Shown here in pieces: positions 1 to 8,650 of a DNA stretch of 49,970 bases. Within the stretch, counting starts at the first letter, position 1. Every line of letters starts with the position of its first letter. A program made the position numbers and the translations under genes. Source of the DNA: CAITZA01 sp937915285 (lineage in GTDB: Bacteria; Desulfobacterota; Desulfomonilia; Desulfomonilales; Desulfomonilaceae); contig DAISIV010000026.1 in assembly GCA_036821825.1 (NCBI GenBank), forward strand, positions 1 to 49,970. Reading direction: 5' to 3'. The notes beneath the pieces are model-generated. The model ran no database searches and was not told where the DNA came from. It saw only the letters and a program-made list of their open reading frames with translations.

Positions 1-87
1 ACTCTTACAGACGCTGAAGTCCAAGAGGTTCATTCTCAAGTGATTGAGTCGCTGTCCAAGACGTTTGGAGCCTCAATCAGGGACTAA
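1..87 (+). CDS. pheT: Phenylalanyl-tRNA synthetase beta subunit, C-terminal end (partial)
   Basis: An open frame enters from the left edge and stops with TAA at 85-87. The 28 visible residues begin TLTDAEVQEVHSQVIESL and end in a basic/acidic tail. This matches the end of the FDX-ACB (anticodon-binding-fold) domain that closes bacterial PheT, where a TLTDEEV motif leads into the last helix. PheT pairs with PheS to charge tRNA-Phe in the cytoplasm. The MerR-type gene 100 bp downstream is a common neighbour of pheST in deltaproteobacteria, which supports the call. Only the tail is visible, so identity rests on a short match plus context. Confidence 0.72.
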   Translation, partial: TLTDAEVQEVHSQVIESLSKTFGASIRD

Positions 88-186
88 TATTAATTATTTA
101 TCAAGATTCTTGGATAAATGGTTAATCTTGGTTGTGATCTTGTTGGAGCAGTTGTTTGCATTCTCATGAGGAGGGGTGGGTAGGAT

Positions 187-618
187 ATGACCATCGCAAT
201 TCCGGAGAAACAGTATTTCAAAATTGGCGAAGTCAGTGAAATATTGGACGTTGAGCCATATGTCCTTAGGTATTGGGAGTCTGAATTCAAGATTCTCAAA
301 CCCACGCGCACCAGGGCCAGACAAAGGCTTTATCATAAAAAAGACCTTGAGCTTTTACTTGAAATAAAACATCTCCTTTACGATGAGAAGTTCACCATTG
401 CTGGGGCCAAGAAGCGTCTTCAGGAGATGAAGAAGCAGACTGCCGCGGAGAAAAAGGCCACCAGAACCACGAAGACAACGCGTGTCAGGGAAGAAGCTCA
501 GGTTGCCCCAGAAAAACAGGAAATTGGTGTATCATCGGCTAATCAGGAGGACTACAGGGATATATTGCTTGAGATAAAGAGAGAACTCAAGGAACTGAGG
601 AATATCCTGGAAGGGTGA
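187..618 (+). CDS. MerR-family transcriptional regulator
   Basis: A 143-residue protein. Residues 10-75 form a MerR-type winged helix: FKIGEVSEILDVEPYVLRYW is the helix-turn-helix, and a wing ending in RLYHKKDLELL follows. Residues 75-143 are a Lys/Arg/Glu-rich linker and a C-terminal helix that could dimerise; there is no obvious effector domain. This is the short MerR type often found after pheT (usually pheST-ihfA-merR), but ihfA is missing here. The start is well supported by a purine-rich site (GAGGAGGGG) just upstream. The leader has three CTTG-containing repeats near 105-113, 124-131 and 136-143, which could be an operator. The target genes are unknown. Confidence 0.85.
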   Translation: MTIAIPEKQYFKIGEVSEILDVEPYVLRYWESEFKILKPTRTRARQRLYHKKDLELLLEIKHLLYDEKFTIAGAKKRLQEMKKQTAAEKKATRTTKTTRVREEAQVAPEKQEIGVSSANQEDYRDILLEIKRELKELRNILEG

Positions 619-752
619 TCCTGCTCAAACCGCCCATGGTCTATGTAACTGTGAATTGGCAGTTGAGCGCTTTCAGAAGTGTCTTATACTGCCCACTCTT
701 TGTTGAGTTCCAAAGCACAGGACGCTAAACATTCATATCCCACTCCGAGACG

Positions 753-797
753 GGTAGGATCGCAATCCAGGTCATAGACTGCGATTCTTATCCTGCC
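753..797 (+). other. Nested inverted repeat in the merR-downstream spacer
   Basis: The 619-919 spacer has no gene. Within it, GGTAGGAT (753-760) pairs with ATCCTGCC (790-797) with one G-U pair, and the inner CGCA (761-764) pairs with TGCG (780-783). No T-run follows, so it is not a classical terminator, though it may mark the 3' end of the pheT-merR transcript. Nothing else is recognisable in the spacer apart from a lone DnaA-box-like TTGTCCACA near 831. Confidence 0.3.
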
Positions 798-919
798 AAC
801 CTTTCATTCCGGATTCTAACCTATTTTCAGTTGTCCACAGCGCCACAGTCGATTATTATAGTCTTATGGCCGTTCATTCCGTTTTGGCAGTAATCTAACC
901 GGAAAGAGGGAATAAAGAC

Positions 920-1105
920 ATGAGTACACCAATGCATTGTCCTGGTTTTGAAGCCAACAAGAACCTGTCATCTTTCTCTTGTAAGTGTCCTACCTGCGGA
1001 AAATTGGTGGAGATATTCTCTGACGAGTTTGATCGGGAGCATGTTTGCAAGGGGTGCAAGCAACCGATCGATTTTACTCAGTGCAAACTTGACGCTGGAG
1101 CCTGA
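920..1105 (+). CDS. Small CxxC zinc-ribbon protein
   Basis: A 61-residue protein. CPTCGK and CKGCK (about residues 25-46) form a four-cysteine zinc-ribbon pair, with further cysteines at residue 7, in SCK just before the first pair, and in TQCK near the end. There is no signal peptide or membrane segment, so it is probably a cytoplasmic metal-binding protein. A purine-rich AGAGGG lies about 10 bases before the ATG. It stands alone between merR and the oppositely oriented murD, so context gives no function. I do not recognise a named family; 'zinc ribbon' is read only from the cysteine spacing. Confidence 0.62.
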   Translation: MSTPMHCPGFEANKNLSSFSCKCPTCGKLVEIFSDEFDREHVCKGCKQPIDFTQCKLDAGA

Positions 1106-1220
1106 TTTTCGAACTGGCTAAGCAAAGGGGGGGACAAGTTCCGGGCTTTGAGGACCGCATACAGCTTGTGCCACGACTGAGCGCATTATCAGCCGCGGGT
1201 AACGGTTGTTCTTTGTCCGT

Positions 1221-2546
1221 TTATATCTCGTTGAAAAGTTTTATGAACTGCTCACCTCTGTGAAATTCGTTTTTAAACATACCAAAAGAGGCGCAAGCGG
1301 GTGAGAGTAAAACTACCTGTCCAGGCTTGGACTTACGCAACAGGCTTTCGGTGGCAGATTTCAAATCTCCGAAAATTCCGGTGATCTTTCTTTCCGCTCC
1401 GTGTTTCAATAGGTTGCGATGCAGATCGGCAGTGGCGGTTCCGTCGAGAAGAGCAATCATGGTTGCTTTGGTGGCCGCTTCACGAGAAAAGTCTTCCAGG
1501 TCCAGTTTCTTATCTGCTCCGCCGGCGATCAGTAGAACTTCCCTGCCCTCTAGCGAATTCAACGCGGCTATTCCTGCAACAGGTGTAGTGCTCGTGGTGT
1601 CATTGATAAACTCGAGTCCCATTTTTAGACCGAGCGACTGAAGTCTGTGTTCTACTCCCCTAAATGACTCAACGGCCTTCCGAATAGTTGAATCAGGTGT
1701 TCCCAGAAGCCTGGTTGCAATCATCGCAGCAGCGACATTTTCACGGTTGTGCTCTCCAGGCAGGAAGATATTCCAGTCAGGAGGAACATTAGATGAGCAG
1801 AAGAATTCAACTCTTGCCGGTGACTCACTCGACAGCGTAGCAGTCACCGGGTTGGAGCTATTGAAAACGCAGAAATTGTCATCTTGCTGGTATTGATATA
1901 TAGCTTTTTTATCATGAATGTATTCATCCATTCCAGAATAACGGTTTAGATGATCCGGATAAATATTTGTAAAAACCGAGGCTTGTGGTGATAACCTGGC
2001 CTGATGGAAACCCTGTAACTGCCAGCTAGACAATTCCAGAACTACTATGTCATCAGGCTTTACCCTGGCTAGAAGCGGGAGTGTGGCTGCTCCCAGGATG
2101 TTACCGGCCAGATAGGCCCTTCTGGATCCCTTCGACAGTATCTCGTGTATGAGGGAAGTAGTAGTAGTTTTGCCACGAGTGCCTGTTATCCCGACTACCA
2201 GACCTGGAAAGAACTTGCAGAAAAGACTCTCATCCATTTCGACCGGGACGCCTTGTGCCTCTGCCATTTTAAGAAAGGGAGAGTTCGAGGGTACATCGGC
2301 GTTTCTGAGAATCATGTCTGCGGACGAAAAATCTACGGGGTCGTGGCCACCTACTTTGATAGTTACAGGCAGCCCCTTTAGTTTTTCGAGAGATTGCGCC
2401 AGTTGCTCGGCTGTTTTGAGGTCCGTCACTGTAACTCTGGCGCCACACTCAATAAGGAACAGTGTGTCGCCCAGGCCTCGGCCCAGTAAACCAAGCCCCA
2501 TTACAGTGATTCGTTTACCTTTGAAATAGTCAGTGTATTCGATCAT
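1221..2546 (-). CDS. murD: UDP-N-acetylmuramoyl-L-alanine--D-glutamate ligase (MurD)
   Basis: Cytoplasmic ATP-dependent ligase that adds D-glutamate to UDP-MurNAc-L-Ala in peptidoglycan synthesis. Its 441 residues fit the family (E. coli about 438). Order of domains: a Rossmann-type UDP-binding domain (GLGLLGRGLG, 16-26), the Mur-ligase P-loop GTRGKTTT (122-129), ELSSWQL (171-177), NIYPDHLNRY (194-203), and HDKKAIY carrying the probable carbamylated lysine (about 213-214). The C-terminal domain contains FINDTTSTTP (313-322) and a GGADKKLD loop. Two signatures differ from the textbook enzyme: the P-loop has Arg where Asn is usual (GTNGKTTT), and NDTTSTTP replaces NDSKATN. The gene lies outside a dcw cluster and follows map by 6 bp. 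Confidence 0.88.
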   Translation of the reverse strand: MIEYTDYFKGKRITVMGLGLLGRGLGDTLFLIECGARVTVTDLKTAEQLAQSLEKLKGLPVTIKVGGHDPVDFSSADMILRNADVPSNSPFLKMAEAQGVPVEMDESLFCKFFPGLVVGITGTRGKTTTTSLIHEILSKGSRRAYLAGNILGAATLPLLARVKPDDIVVLELSSWQLQGFHQARLSPQASVFTNIYPDHLNRYSGMDEYIHDKKAIYQYQQDDNFCVFNSSNPVTATLSSESPARVEFFCSSNVPPDWNIFLPGEHNRENVAAAMIATRLLGTPDSTIRKAVESFRGVEHRLQSLGLKMGLEFINDTTSTTPVAGIAALNSLEGREVLLIAGGADKKLDLEDFSREAATKATMIALLDGTATADLHRNLLKHGAERKITGIFGDLKSATESLLRKSKPGQVVLLSPACASFGMFKNEFHRGEQFIKLFNEI

Positions 2547-2552
2547 TATTTC

Positions 2553-3323
2553 TCAGGGTAATGAGAGGATCATCGGGCCATTTTCGGTGACTGCTATGGA
2601 GTGCTCAAAATGAGCGGACAATTTTCCGTCGGCTGTGACCGCAGTCCATTCATCATCCAACATTTTTACTCTCCATGTGCCCTCATTGACCATGGGCTCG
2701 AGGGCTAAAGTCATACCAACCTCAAGACGAGGATTCCAGCCTACTCCGGAGTAGTTGGGTATCTGTGGGGGTTCATGCATGCGACGACCTACTCCGTGAC
2801 CCACAAAATCTCGCACTACCGAGTAGCCGTTAGACTCAACGTGACGCTGTATGGATCTCGATATGTCCTGGAGTCGATTCCCAGGCCATGCCTGATCTAT
2901 TCCCTTGTAGAGAGATTCCTCGGTGATTCTGAGGAGGCGTTGCGCAGATTCCGAAATCCTGCCGACAGCGTATGTCCTGGCAGAGTCTCCGACAAAACCC
3001 TTGTGAATAACTCCTACGTCTATACCGACTACGTCCCCCTCGAGTAATTCTCTGGGGCCGGGAATTCCGTGAACGATTTCCTCGTTGACTGAAGAGCATA
3101 TGCAAGCGGGGTAGGGGCGTTTGTCACTCATTCTATACCCCTTGAACGCTGCTTTCGCTCCCGACTTTTTGATCATCTGGTCTGCAATCCTATCCAGATG
3201 CCCCGTGGTCATACCCGGTTCGATTACTTCACCAAGTTTGATGAGAATCTCGGCCACAATGCGGTTTGCGTCGCGCATTATGGCTATCTCTCTTTCTGTC
3301 TTGATTACTATTGATTCATGCAC
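2553..3323 (-). CDS. map: Methionine aminopeptidase, type I
   Basis: Removes the initiator methionine from nascent proteins in the cytoplasm. The 256 residues fit the type I, single-domain (pita-bread) class. All five metal ligands are present: Asp102 (GIDVG), Asp113 (VGDSARTYAV), His176 (GHGVGRRMHEP), Glu209 (LALEPM) and Glu240 (AHFEHSIAV); the substrate-gating His85 lies in EEIVHGIPG. It is the first gene of a probable two-gene operon with murD, 6 bp downstream. In many bacteria map sits beside secY/adk or infA, so the pairing with murD is unusual. The ATG at 3321-3323 gives the expected N-terminus. Confidence 0.95.
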   Translation of the reverse strand: MHESIVIKTEREIAIMRDANRIVAEILIKLGEVIEPGMTTGHLDRIADQMIKKSGAKAAFKGYRMSDKRPYPACICSSVNEEIVHGIPGPRELLEGDVVGIDVGVIHKGFVGDSARTYAVGRISESAQRLLRITEESLYKGIDQAWPGNRLQDISRSIQRHVESNGYSVVRDFVGHGVGRRMHEPPQIPNYSGVGWNPRLEVGMTLALEPMVNEGTWRVKMLDDEWTAVTADGKLSAHFEHSIAVTENGPMILSLP

Positions 3324-3396
3324 TAGCCTGATCTCTCATTTTGGTCAGAATGTATTATTAGAAAAAAACAACACGGAGTTTACGCGAAAGTTCTAC

Positions 3397-3425
3397 ATTA
3401 TACGACAATCAAAATAACCTGAAGC
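3397..3425 (-). promoter_or_regulatory. Candidate promoter for map-murD
   Basis: On the minus strand a perfect -10 hexamer TATAAT (3397-3402) lies about 75 bp before the map start. The -35 position (around 3420-3425) reads GCTTCA, a poor match, so only the -10 is convincing. Confidence 0.35.
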
Positions 3426-3466
3426 TCATTTTAACGTAAAGGCTCAAGAGATGCCGCTATCGCATT

Positions 3467-3493
3467 AAGTTTTGTGATTCGTCGACAAAACTT
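3467..3493. repeat. Perfect 9-bp inverted repeat (operator-like)
   Basis: AAGTTTTGT (3467-3475) and ACAAAACTT (3485-3493) are exact reverse complements with a 9-base spacer. The right arm touches the TTGACA at 3492-3497, the usual geometry of a regulator site overlapping a -35 element. The binding protein is unknown. Confidence 0.45.
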
Positions 3494-3520
3494 GACAGGT
3501 ATTTCAACTTTGGATAAACT
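3492..3520 (+). promoter_or_regulatory. Candidate promoter upstream of the small anchored protein
   Basis: TTGACA (3492-3497), a 17-base spacer and TAAACT (3515-3520) resemble a sigma-70 promoter with a perfect -35 and a 4/6 -10. It points toward the gene at 3657. The inverted repeat 3467-3493 abuts the -35. Confidence 0.45.
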
Positions 3521-3656
3521 GTGTTTACTAGTCATTCAATAGCCCGGCGAGACGACCGTATCCTCCATGTTCGGAGCCATACCCCTTTTATAATGTCCGT
3601 CGGGCTTCTTTTTGTCTGAGGAAACAGACTTTCCACAGATATTATTAGCACAAGTA

Positions 3657-4100
3657 ATGCGGAAAATCTTCCTTATAATATTGTTGATGTTCGCCTGTGT
3701 TGCGATGTTTCTGGTGACGTCTACCCCAATATTGATACATGTTTGGACAACTCCTGGAACAGATGGTTCAGTTTCAGGCAAGTCGCTGGAGACTCCGCAT
3801 CTGAATTTTGCCGGGGAATGGTATGGAGAAAAAGGCTCCTGGATCCTCATTCGTCTGGATGGTCTGGCAGAATACAGGAACCGGCAGATCGGATGGCGCA
3901 CTGGAGCCGTATCCATCAAACAGGACACACTTTCTATAGGAAACGGGATATTCACCCGTTCGTGGAAAATCCATTCACCGCCTGGTCTAGCTGAGGGGTA
4001 TTGGCAAATGCGGCTGGATGATGAAATCTACTACCGTGAGTCGGATCTCACAGTTGCCTACACCCCGAATTCAGCGAAACCACATTCAAAAAAGCTTTAG
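3657..4100 (+). CDS. Hypothetical membrane-anchored protein
   Basis: About 147 residues with a short basic start (MRK) and a hydrophobic segment (roughly 3-28), followed by a 120-residue extracytoplasmic part rich in aromatic and beta-type residues (FAGEWYGEKGSWILIRLDG and a later GYWQMRLDDEIYYRESD). That pattern suggests a small beta-sandwich or lipocalin-like fold, but I recognise no family. The open frame extends to a TTG at 3612; ATG 3657 is preferred because it begins directly at the signal anchor, though neither start has a good ribosome site. Its stop is 1 base from the stop of the convergent radical SAM gene. Confidence 0.55.
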   Translation: MRKIFLIILLMFACVAMFLVTSTPILIHVWTTPGTDGSVSGKSLETPHLNFAGEWYGEKGSWILIRLDGLAEYRNRQIGWRTGAVSIKQDTLSIGNGIFTRSWKIHSPPGLAEGYWQMRLDDEIYYRESDLTVAYTPNSAKPHSKKL

Positions 4101-4101
4101 C

Positions 4102-5568
4102 CTATTTGCTAAGCAGTTTTCTGAAATGATAGCCGAAAAGTGCGCTTGAAATAGCCTCGCCAAATGAAGCGCGATGAAACCTTAGGGCCTTGATCAGTAG
4201 TTTCCAGTAATATATTCTGCCTTTCTCCAGAATGCCCAGATAGATCATGGAACTAAAGAAAGCCCTTACTTCAAGCCACGCAAGGCGTTTTTTTCTGGTT
4301 GGTTTGTATTCCTTGAGAAATTCCATCACACGTTGATAATATTCCCTTGGGGAATAAATATTGTTAAGAACAGCCTGATAACCGGCTCTTATGGTTTCGG
4401 CGTCCATCTTGGGAATAAAATTCAGCGTGCCGTCGCAGTTGTCCCCCGTGCAACTGTCAATCAGTCTGCCCTCCTGCATAAGCCTCTGATGGAGTCTCGT
4501 GCCCGGGATGGCGTTAAGCAGGCCTATCATGGCCTTAACAACCCCACTCGACTGAATGAACGATATCTGACGCTCAAAAATGTTGGGAGGGTCGTTATCG
4601 AATCCGATGATGAATCCCCCCATTACCTCCATACCGTTTCTCTGTATGGTCTTCACGGCCTCAACCAAATCCTTGGCGGTGTTCTGATGCTTGCCACATT
4701 CCAGGAGACATTCCTCCGCAGGGGTTTCCAGGCCAAGAAATACCGAGTCAAATCCAGCCGCAGTCATGAGGTTCATCAATTCCTGATCATCAGCCAGATT
4801 GACCGACGCCTCCGTGAACAGGCTGAACGGGAATTTTCGATCCTGTTGCCAGACCATCAGGTCTCTTAGCACCGCCTTGACCTTTACCTTGTTCCCAATG
4901 AAATTGTCATCCACTATGAAGCAACGTCCTCTCCATCCCATGTTGTAGAGGGCGTCGAATTCCCGTATCATTTGCTCGGATGTCTTGACTCTGGGACGTC
5001 TACCGTTAAGTTTTACGATGTCGCAGAACTCGCAATCGTAAGGACAGCCCCTGGAGAACTGGATGGACATCGAAGCGTAGTAACTCATGTTGATGAGATC
5101 CCAGCGAGGTAAAGGTGTTTGAGTTATGTCCGGTTTTTCTTCCGACTTATAAATCCTTCTGGCAGTTCCCTGTTGCAATTCCTTGAGAAAAACAGGGAAT
5201 GTAATTTCAGCCTCATTCAGCACCAAATGGTCAATATCCTGGTAGACATCAGGAACGCTCGAAAAGAGTGGTCCTCCGGCTATCGTTTTCTTACCATGGC
5301 GTTTGCAAAGATCGAGAACCTCCCTTACAGACTCCTTTTGAACAACCATGGCGCCGATAAAGACCAGGTCAGCCCACTTGAGGTGTTCTTCGCAAAGCTT
5401 TTCGACGTTCATGTCGACTAATTTTAGATGCCATTCCTTAGGCATCATGGCTGCCACCGTTAGCATACCCAAGGGGACGTGAGCCGCCCTCTTTCTTATG
5501 AATTTGAGAATATGTTTGAAACTCCAGAAGGTGTCCGGGATCGATGGATAAACTAGTAATGCATTCAT
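4102..5568 (-). CDS. B12-binding radical SAM protein (DUF4070-type)
   Basis: A 488-residue enzyme with an N-terminal cobalamin-binding-like domain (about 1-150), a radical SAM core with the [4Fe-4S] motif CPYDCEFC (Cys175, Cys179, Cys182), and a C-terminal extension of roughly 150 residues like DUF4070. The context SRGCPYDCEFCDIVKLNGR is shared with the family that includes hopanoid methylases (HpnP/HpnR-like), but many members are not methylases. The substrate cannot be read from sequence, and no hopanoid gene lies nearby, so no symbol is given. It is probably monocistronic and converges with the gene at 3657-4100. Confidence 0.82.
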   Translation of the reverse strand: MNALLVYPSIPDTFWSFKHILKFIRKRAAHVPLGMLTVAAMMPKEWHLKLVDMNVEKLCEEHLKWADLVFIGAMVVQKESVREVLDLCKRHGKKTIAGGPLFSSVPDVYQDIDHLVLNEAEITFPVFLKELQQGTARRIYKSEEKPDITQTPLPRWDLINMSYYASMSIQFSRGCPYDCEFCDIVKLNGRRPRVKTSEQMIREFDALYNMGWRGRCFIVDDNFIGNKVKVKAVLRDLMVWQQDRKFPFSLFTEASVNLADDQELMNLMTAAGFDSVFLGLETPAEECLLECGKHQNTAKDLVEAVKTIQRNGMEVMGGFIIGFDNDPPNIFERQISFIQSSGVVKAMIGLLNAIPGTRLHQRLMQEGRLIDSCTGDNCDGTLNFIPKMDAETIRAGYQAVLNNIYSPREYYQRVMEFLKEYKPTRKKRLAWLEVRAFFSSMIYLGILEKGRIYYWKLLIKALRFHRASFGEAISSALFGYHFRKLLSK

Positions 5569-5818
5569 TGGCGCTATCCCTTTTTTCAGTCAGTTCAAGT
5601 TAGGAGCCATAAATAGCGCATCACAAGTCAATGGTCAAGTCTGGCTATTGATTGGCAAAAGATTCGAAGGCGCCATTTTAGCTGGCTGCCCAAAAGATTT
5701 TCGTTGAATCCGATTCGCTGACAGCGCCTGAACGCAAGTGGATCGCTCCTGCCAATCCTTCCGCGAAAACTCACATCCGTATGAGACTATCAGTAGAGCA
5801 GGAAAATGAATCATGTGA

Positions 5819-6682
5819 TCAAGGTTTCGGCGCTGCCGGGTACGGAGAGTCAAAAAATCGCATTAATGGAGAGTCTGGTCTCAGCAATAATGTGCTCTCT
5901 GTTCCAAATATTCTCTCGTAGGCGTCTAGGTGCCGAATAAAGGAGAAGAAATCAGGATCCTGGCCGTATGCCTTGGCATAAATCCTGGTTGACTCTGCGT
6001 CACCCTGACCCCTGAGAGTCTCAGCCTTTTTGTACGCCTCTGCCAGAATGATTTCCTTTTCCTTGTTTGCATTGGCCCGGATTTCCCTCGCCTGTTCCTC
6101 GCCCTCAGCCCTGTATCTCTTTGCGATACGCTCCCTTTCGGCTTTCATTCTTGCAAAAACGCTGTTCTGAACCTCCTCGGGCAAATCGACGCGCCTAATT
6201 CGTACATCTATCACCTGGATGCCGAATCGTTTGGCCTGTTCCTCTGTGCCGGCGGTAACCTGCGCCATAATACGTTCACGCTCTTCCCTGATAAAATCCT
6301 TGAAATTATGGTTCGCAATTTCCTGCCTGACTCTGGCGAAGATGATGTCATTCAGGCGAGCAATAGCCCCCTGATAATTTCTCACTGTCTGGTAAAAGGT
6401 TAGTGGGTCAGTGATGAGCCACCTGGACACTGTGTCCACTGTCAGCCTTTTCTTGTCCAGGGTGATGTATTCAGCCGGTCTGGCTTCAGCAGCCAGAATC
6501 CACTTCTGAAATAACATCAATTCCTGAATGAAGGGATATTTAACGTACAAGCCCGGTTCACGGATGATTCTTACGGGTTTACCAAATTCAAGAATGAGTC
6601 CCTGTTCCCATTCCTGAACAATGAACACAGCCTGACTTGCCACAAACACTATAAAAAAAAGCGCCGCCAGTAATTTTGTCAT
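5819..6682 (-). CDS. hflC: HflC, membrane protease modulator
   Basis: A 287-residue SPFH/band-7 protein with one N-terminal membrane segment (about 3-20), the family start QEWEQGLILEFGKPVR, the SPFH domain to about residue 190, and a long charged coiled coil (ERERIAKRYRAEGEEQAREI). With HflK it forms the periplasm-facing complex that modulates the FtsH protease. It follows hflK by 20 bp and is surely co-transcribed. Length is slightly below the E. coli protein (334). Upstream on the plus strand, 5569-5818 holds no supportable gene. Confidence 0.93.
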   Translation of the reverse strand: MTKLLAALFFIVFVASQAVFIVQEWEQGLILEFGKPVRIIREPGLYVKYPFIQELMLFQKWILAAEARPAEYITLDKKRLTVDTVSRWLITDPLTFYQTVRNYQGAIARLNDIIFARVRQEIANHNFKDFIREERERIMAQVTAGTEEQAKRFGIQVIDVRIRRVDLPEEVQNSVFARMKAERERIAKRYRAEGEEQAREIRANANKEKEIILAEAYKKAETLRGQGDAESTRIYAKAYGQDPDFFSFIRHLDAYERIFGTESTLLLRPDSPLMRFFDSPYPAAPKP

Positions 6683-6702
6683 GTCCGGTCAATGCCTTTC
6701 TA

Positions 6703-7743
6703 TTATTTCTGGTTTTCCTTGGCAGGAGAAGATTGCCGACCCGGAACTGCCCCGGAAGAATCTGAAATAGGCAGTAGCGGCAACAGCTTTGATTCTGGGG
6801 ATTCTAGAACGAACTTCCTGGTCTTGGGCAGAAAGCGTTCAACACTCTCAAGATACAATCTCTCCCTGGTGACCTTGGGGGCTTTGGAGTATTCCTGTAA
6901 GATCGAGACGAAACGCTGCACATCACCTTCAGCCCTGATTACACGTTGAGCCTTGTAGGCCTCAGCTTCCCGTATTTCCTGTTGTGCCTGGCCCCTGGCC
7001 TTAGGCAGGACATCCTCCTGAAAACCGTCCGCTTCCTTTATCAGACGCTCCCTGTCTTCCCACGCCCTCACAACGTCGTGAAAGGCCTCCTGAACCTGGG
7101 ATGGTGGGTCAACTACCAATAACCGTGCCTGGGTCACCTGGAGCCCCGTATTATAAGTGTCAAGCAGCCTTTGTAGATACGCTTCTACCTTAGTCTGTAT
7201 CTCCATCCGGCCACGGGTCATCGTATAGTCTATGGTATTTTCACCTACAACACCTCGGAGGGCGACTTCAGCCGAAGCCTTGAGCGCCGCCTCCGGATTG
7301 TCACATCCGAAAAGGAATTTTACGGGATCCTGAACCCTGTATTGAACGAATAGCTGAACGTCAACAATGTTTTCATCGCCTGTAAGCATGAGTGACTCGG
7401 CCGCTATGGCCCTGGTACGATTAGCATCGGAACGGAATCCGATCTCGGCCCTTCTCACTTTCGCCGTATCGACCACTATCTGGGTCATGAACGGTTTGGG
7501 AAGGCGGTACCTTAATCCGGGTTCGGTCAAAGAATGCACCTTGCCGAACATCAGCACGATGCCTTTTTCACCCGGACCAACTACGTAAAGACCAGATAAT
7601 AGGTACAAAACGATGAGAACCAGCGCAATGGCGCCAATTCCCCATCCCTTGAGGAACCTGTTCATGATGGCCTTGATGTCTTCAACGCCCTTCTGCAATT
7701 CCTTGACTGCGTTGTGTTCAGGTCTAGGTCTAAATTCAGACAT
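6703..7743 (-). CDS. hflK: HflK, membrane protease modulator
   Basis: About 346 residues. A soluble N-terminal stretch (to residue 35) leads into one membrane segment (IGAIALVLIVLYLLSGLYVV), then the SPFH domain beginning GPGEKGIVLMFGKVHSLTEP and a coiled coil (LPKARGQAQQEIREAEAYKA). It partners HflC in regulating FtsH. The open frame allows an ATG at 7761, but GGAGGGG lies directly before the ATG at 7743 and the longer start has no ribosome site, so 7743 is preferred. First gene of hflK-hflC. Confidence 0.92.
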   Translation of the reverse strand: MSEFRPRPEHNAVKELQKGVEDIKAIMNRFLKGWGIGAIALVLIVLYLLSGLYVVGPGEKGIVLMFGKVHSLTEPGLRYRLPKPFMTQIVVDTAKVRRAEIGFRSDANRTRAIAAESLMLTGDENIVDVQLFVQYRVQDPVKFLFGCDNPEAALKASAEVALRGVVGENTIDYTMTRGRMEIQTKVEAYLQRLLDTYNTGLQVTQARLLVVDPPSQVQEAFHDVVRAWEDRERLIKEADGFQEDVLPKARGQAQQEIREAEAYKAQRVIRAEGDVQRFVSILQEYSKAPKVTRERLYLESVERFLPKTRKFVLESPESKLLPLLPISDSSGAVPGRQSSPAKENQK

Positions 7744-7989
7744 TGCCCCTCCAATGTACATACGTCTTAATAATATATCTTAAGAAAAACCCAAAATCAA
7801 ACCGACTCAAGATGTTACAACCAGAATGCGATGTGGCTCGTCGGAGATGTAATGAAGTCAGATTGGGAATCCGTAATCGGTCAGGATAGGTGGGGTAAGC
7901 TAGGAATGTTTGAAGCAAGTGAAAGGGGCGACGCATCGCCCTTCTCACTGGAAATATAACATTGGCGATCCTGGAAAAGTTCGAAAAAG

Positions 7990-8412
7990 TTAAATCTTCT
8001 CACCTCTGCGCACTTTTTCCAAGGCAGAGTTCAACATATTTCTGGCAGATTCGCGCTTCTCCTGTGTCTCGTAACGCCAGGCGTCAATCTTCTGTATGGC
8101 TTCACTTTCCCAAGGTAACCACGTCGAGTTGTCACGATTTCTGATGGATTTTTCGAGTTCCTTAGGAATGGGAGGGGTTGAAGATTCATCATAATGGGTT
8201 TCAAGTTTTCTCATAAACTTGAATAATAATTTCATTTCCTTCTTCGTTAAGCGCCTCTCCGTCTCCTCCTCTCCAAATAATTCCCTTCTGAGAGAGGAAT
8301 CGTTTTCCACCTTCAGTTCCTGTATCAACTTTTTTAAGTATTTGAAATTAGAAGTAAAATCAGGCGCTTCAGGACGGGCCTCCAACAGGACGTGCGACGA
8401 ACTCTGAGTCAT
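7990..8412 (-). CDS. Hypothetical charged helical protein
   Basis: About 140 residues, very rich in Glu, Lys and Arg, predicted mostly helical, with no signal peptide, membrane segment, cysteine pair or recognised motif. Residues KYLKKLIQELKVEN and LTKKEMKLLFKFMRKLE suggest amphipathic helices. The frame could start at 8433, but AAGGAG lies 6 bases before the ATG at 8412 (MTQSSS), so the shorter form is preferred. It lies upstream of hflK in the same direction (247 bp gap), so it may or may not share transcription. Function unknown. Confidence 0.6.
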   Translation of the reverse strand: MTQSSSHVLLEARPEAPDFTSNFKYLKKLIQELKVENDSSLRRELFGEEETERRLTKKEMKLLFKFMRKLETHYDESSTPPIPKELEKSIRNRDNSTWLPWESEAIQKIDAWRYETQEKRESARNMLNSALEKVRRGEKI

Positions 8413-8650
8413 GTCTAACTCCTTCATATTCACCCAATAAGTACCAAAAATGGTCTATTTTTATTCAACAGAAATCTAAAATAGAGGGAAACCGATTTAT
8501 TGCCAGCAGTCCCAATAGCTTATTTTGCTTGAACTTTGGGCCTGCGGCTAAAATCGTGAAGGAACTTAGTTCCCTCAAAAAGGGCTCCTATCACCCGTTG
8601 CTGAGGTAGTCAAGAAATTAATGCTAACTACAGGCTAATAATTTTCAGAT

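Noticed and set aside
1090..1170. Selenocysteine read-through of the TGA ending the small zinc-ribbon gene
   Set aside because: The following codons give no sensible extension or known motif.
5635..5853. 72-residue minus-strand frame between hflC and the radical SAM gene
   Set aside because: No good ribosome site, no recognisable motif, and it overlaps the end of hflC.
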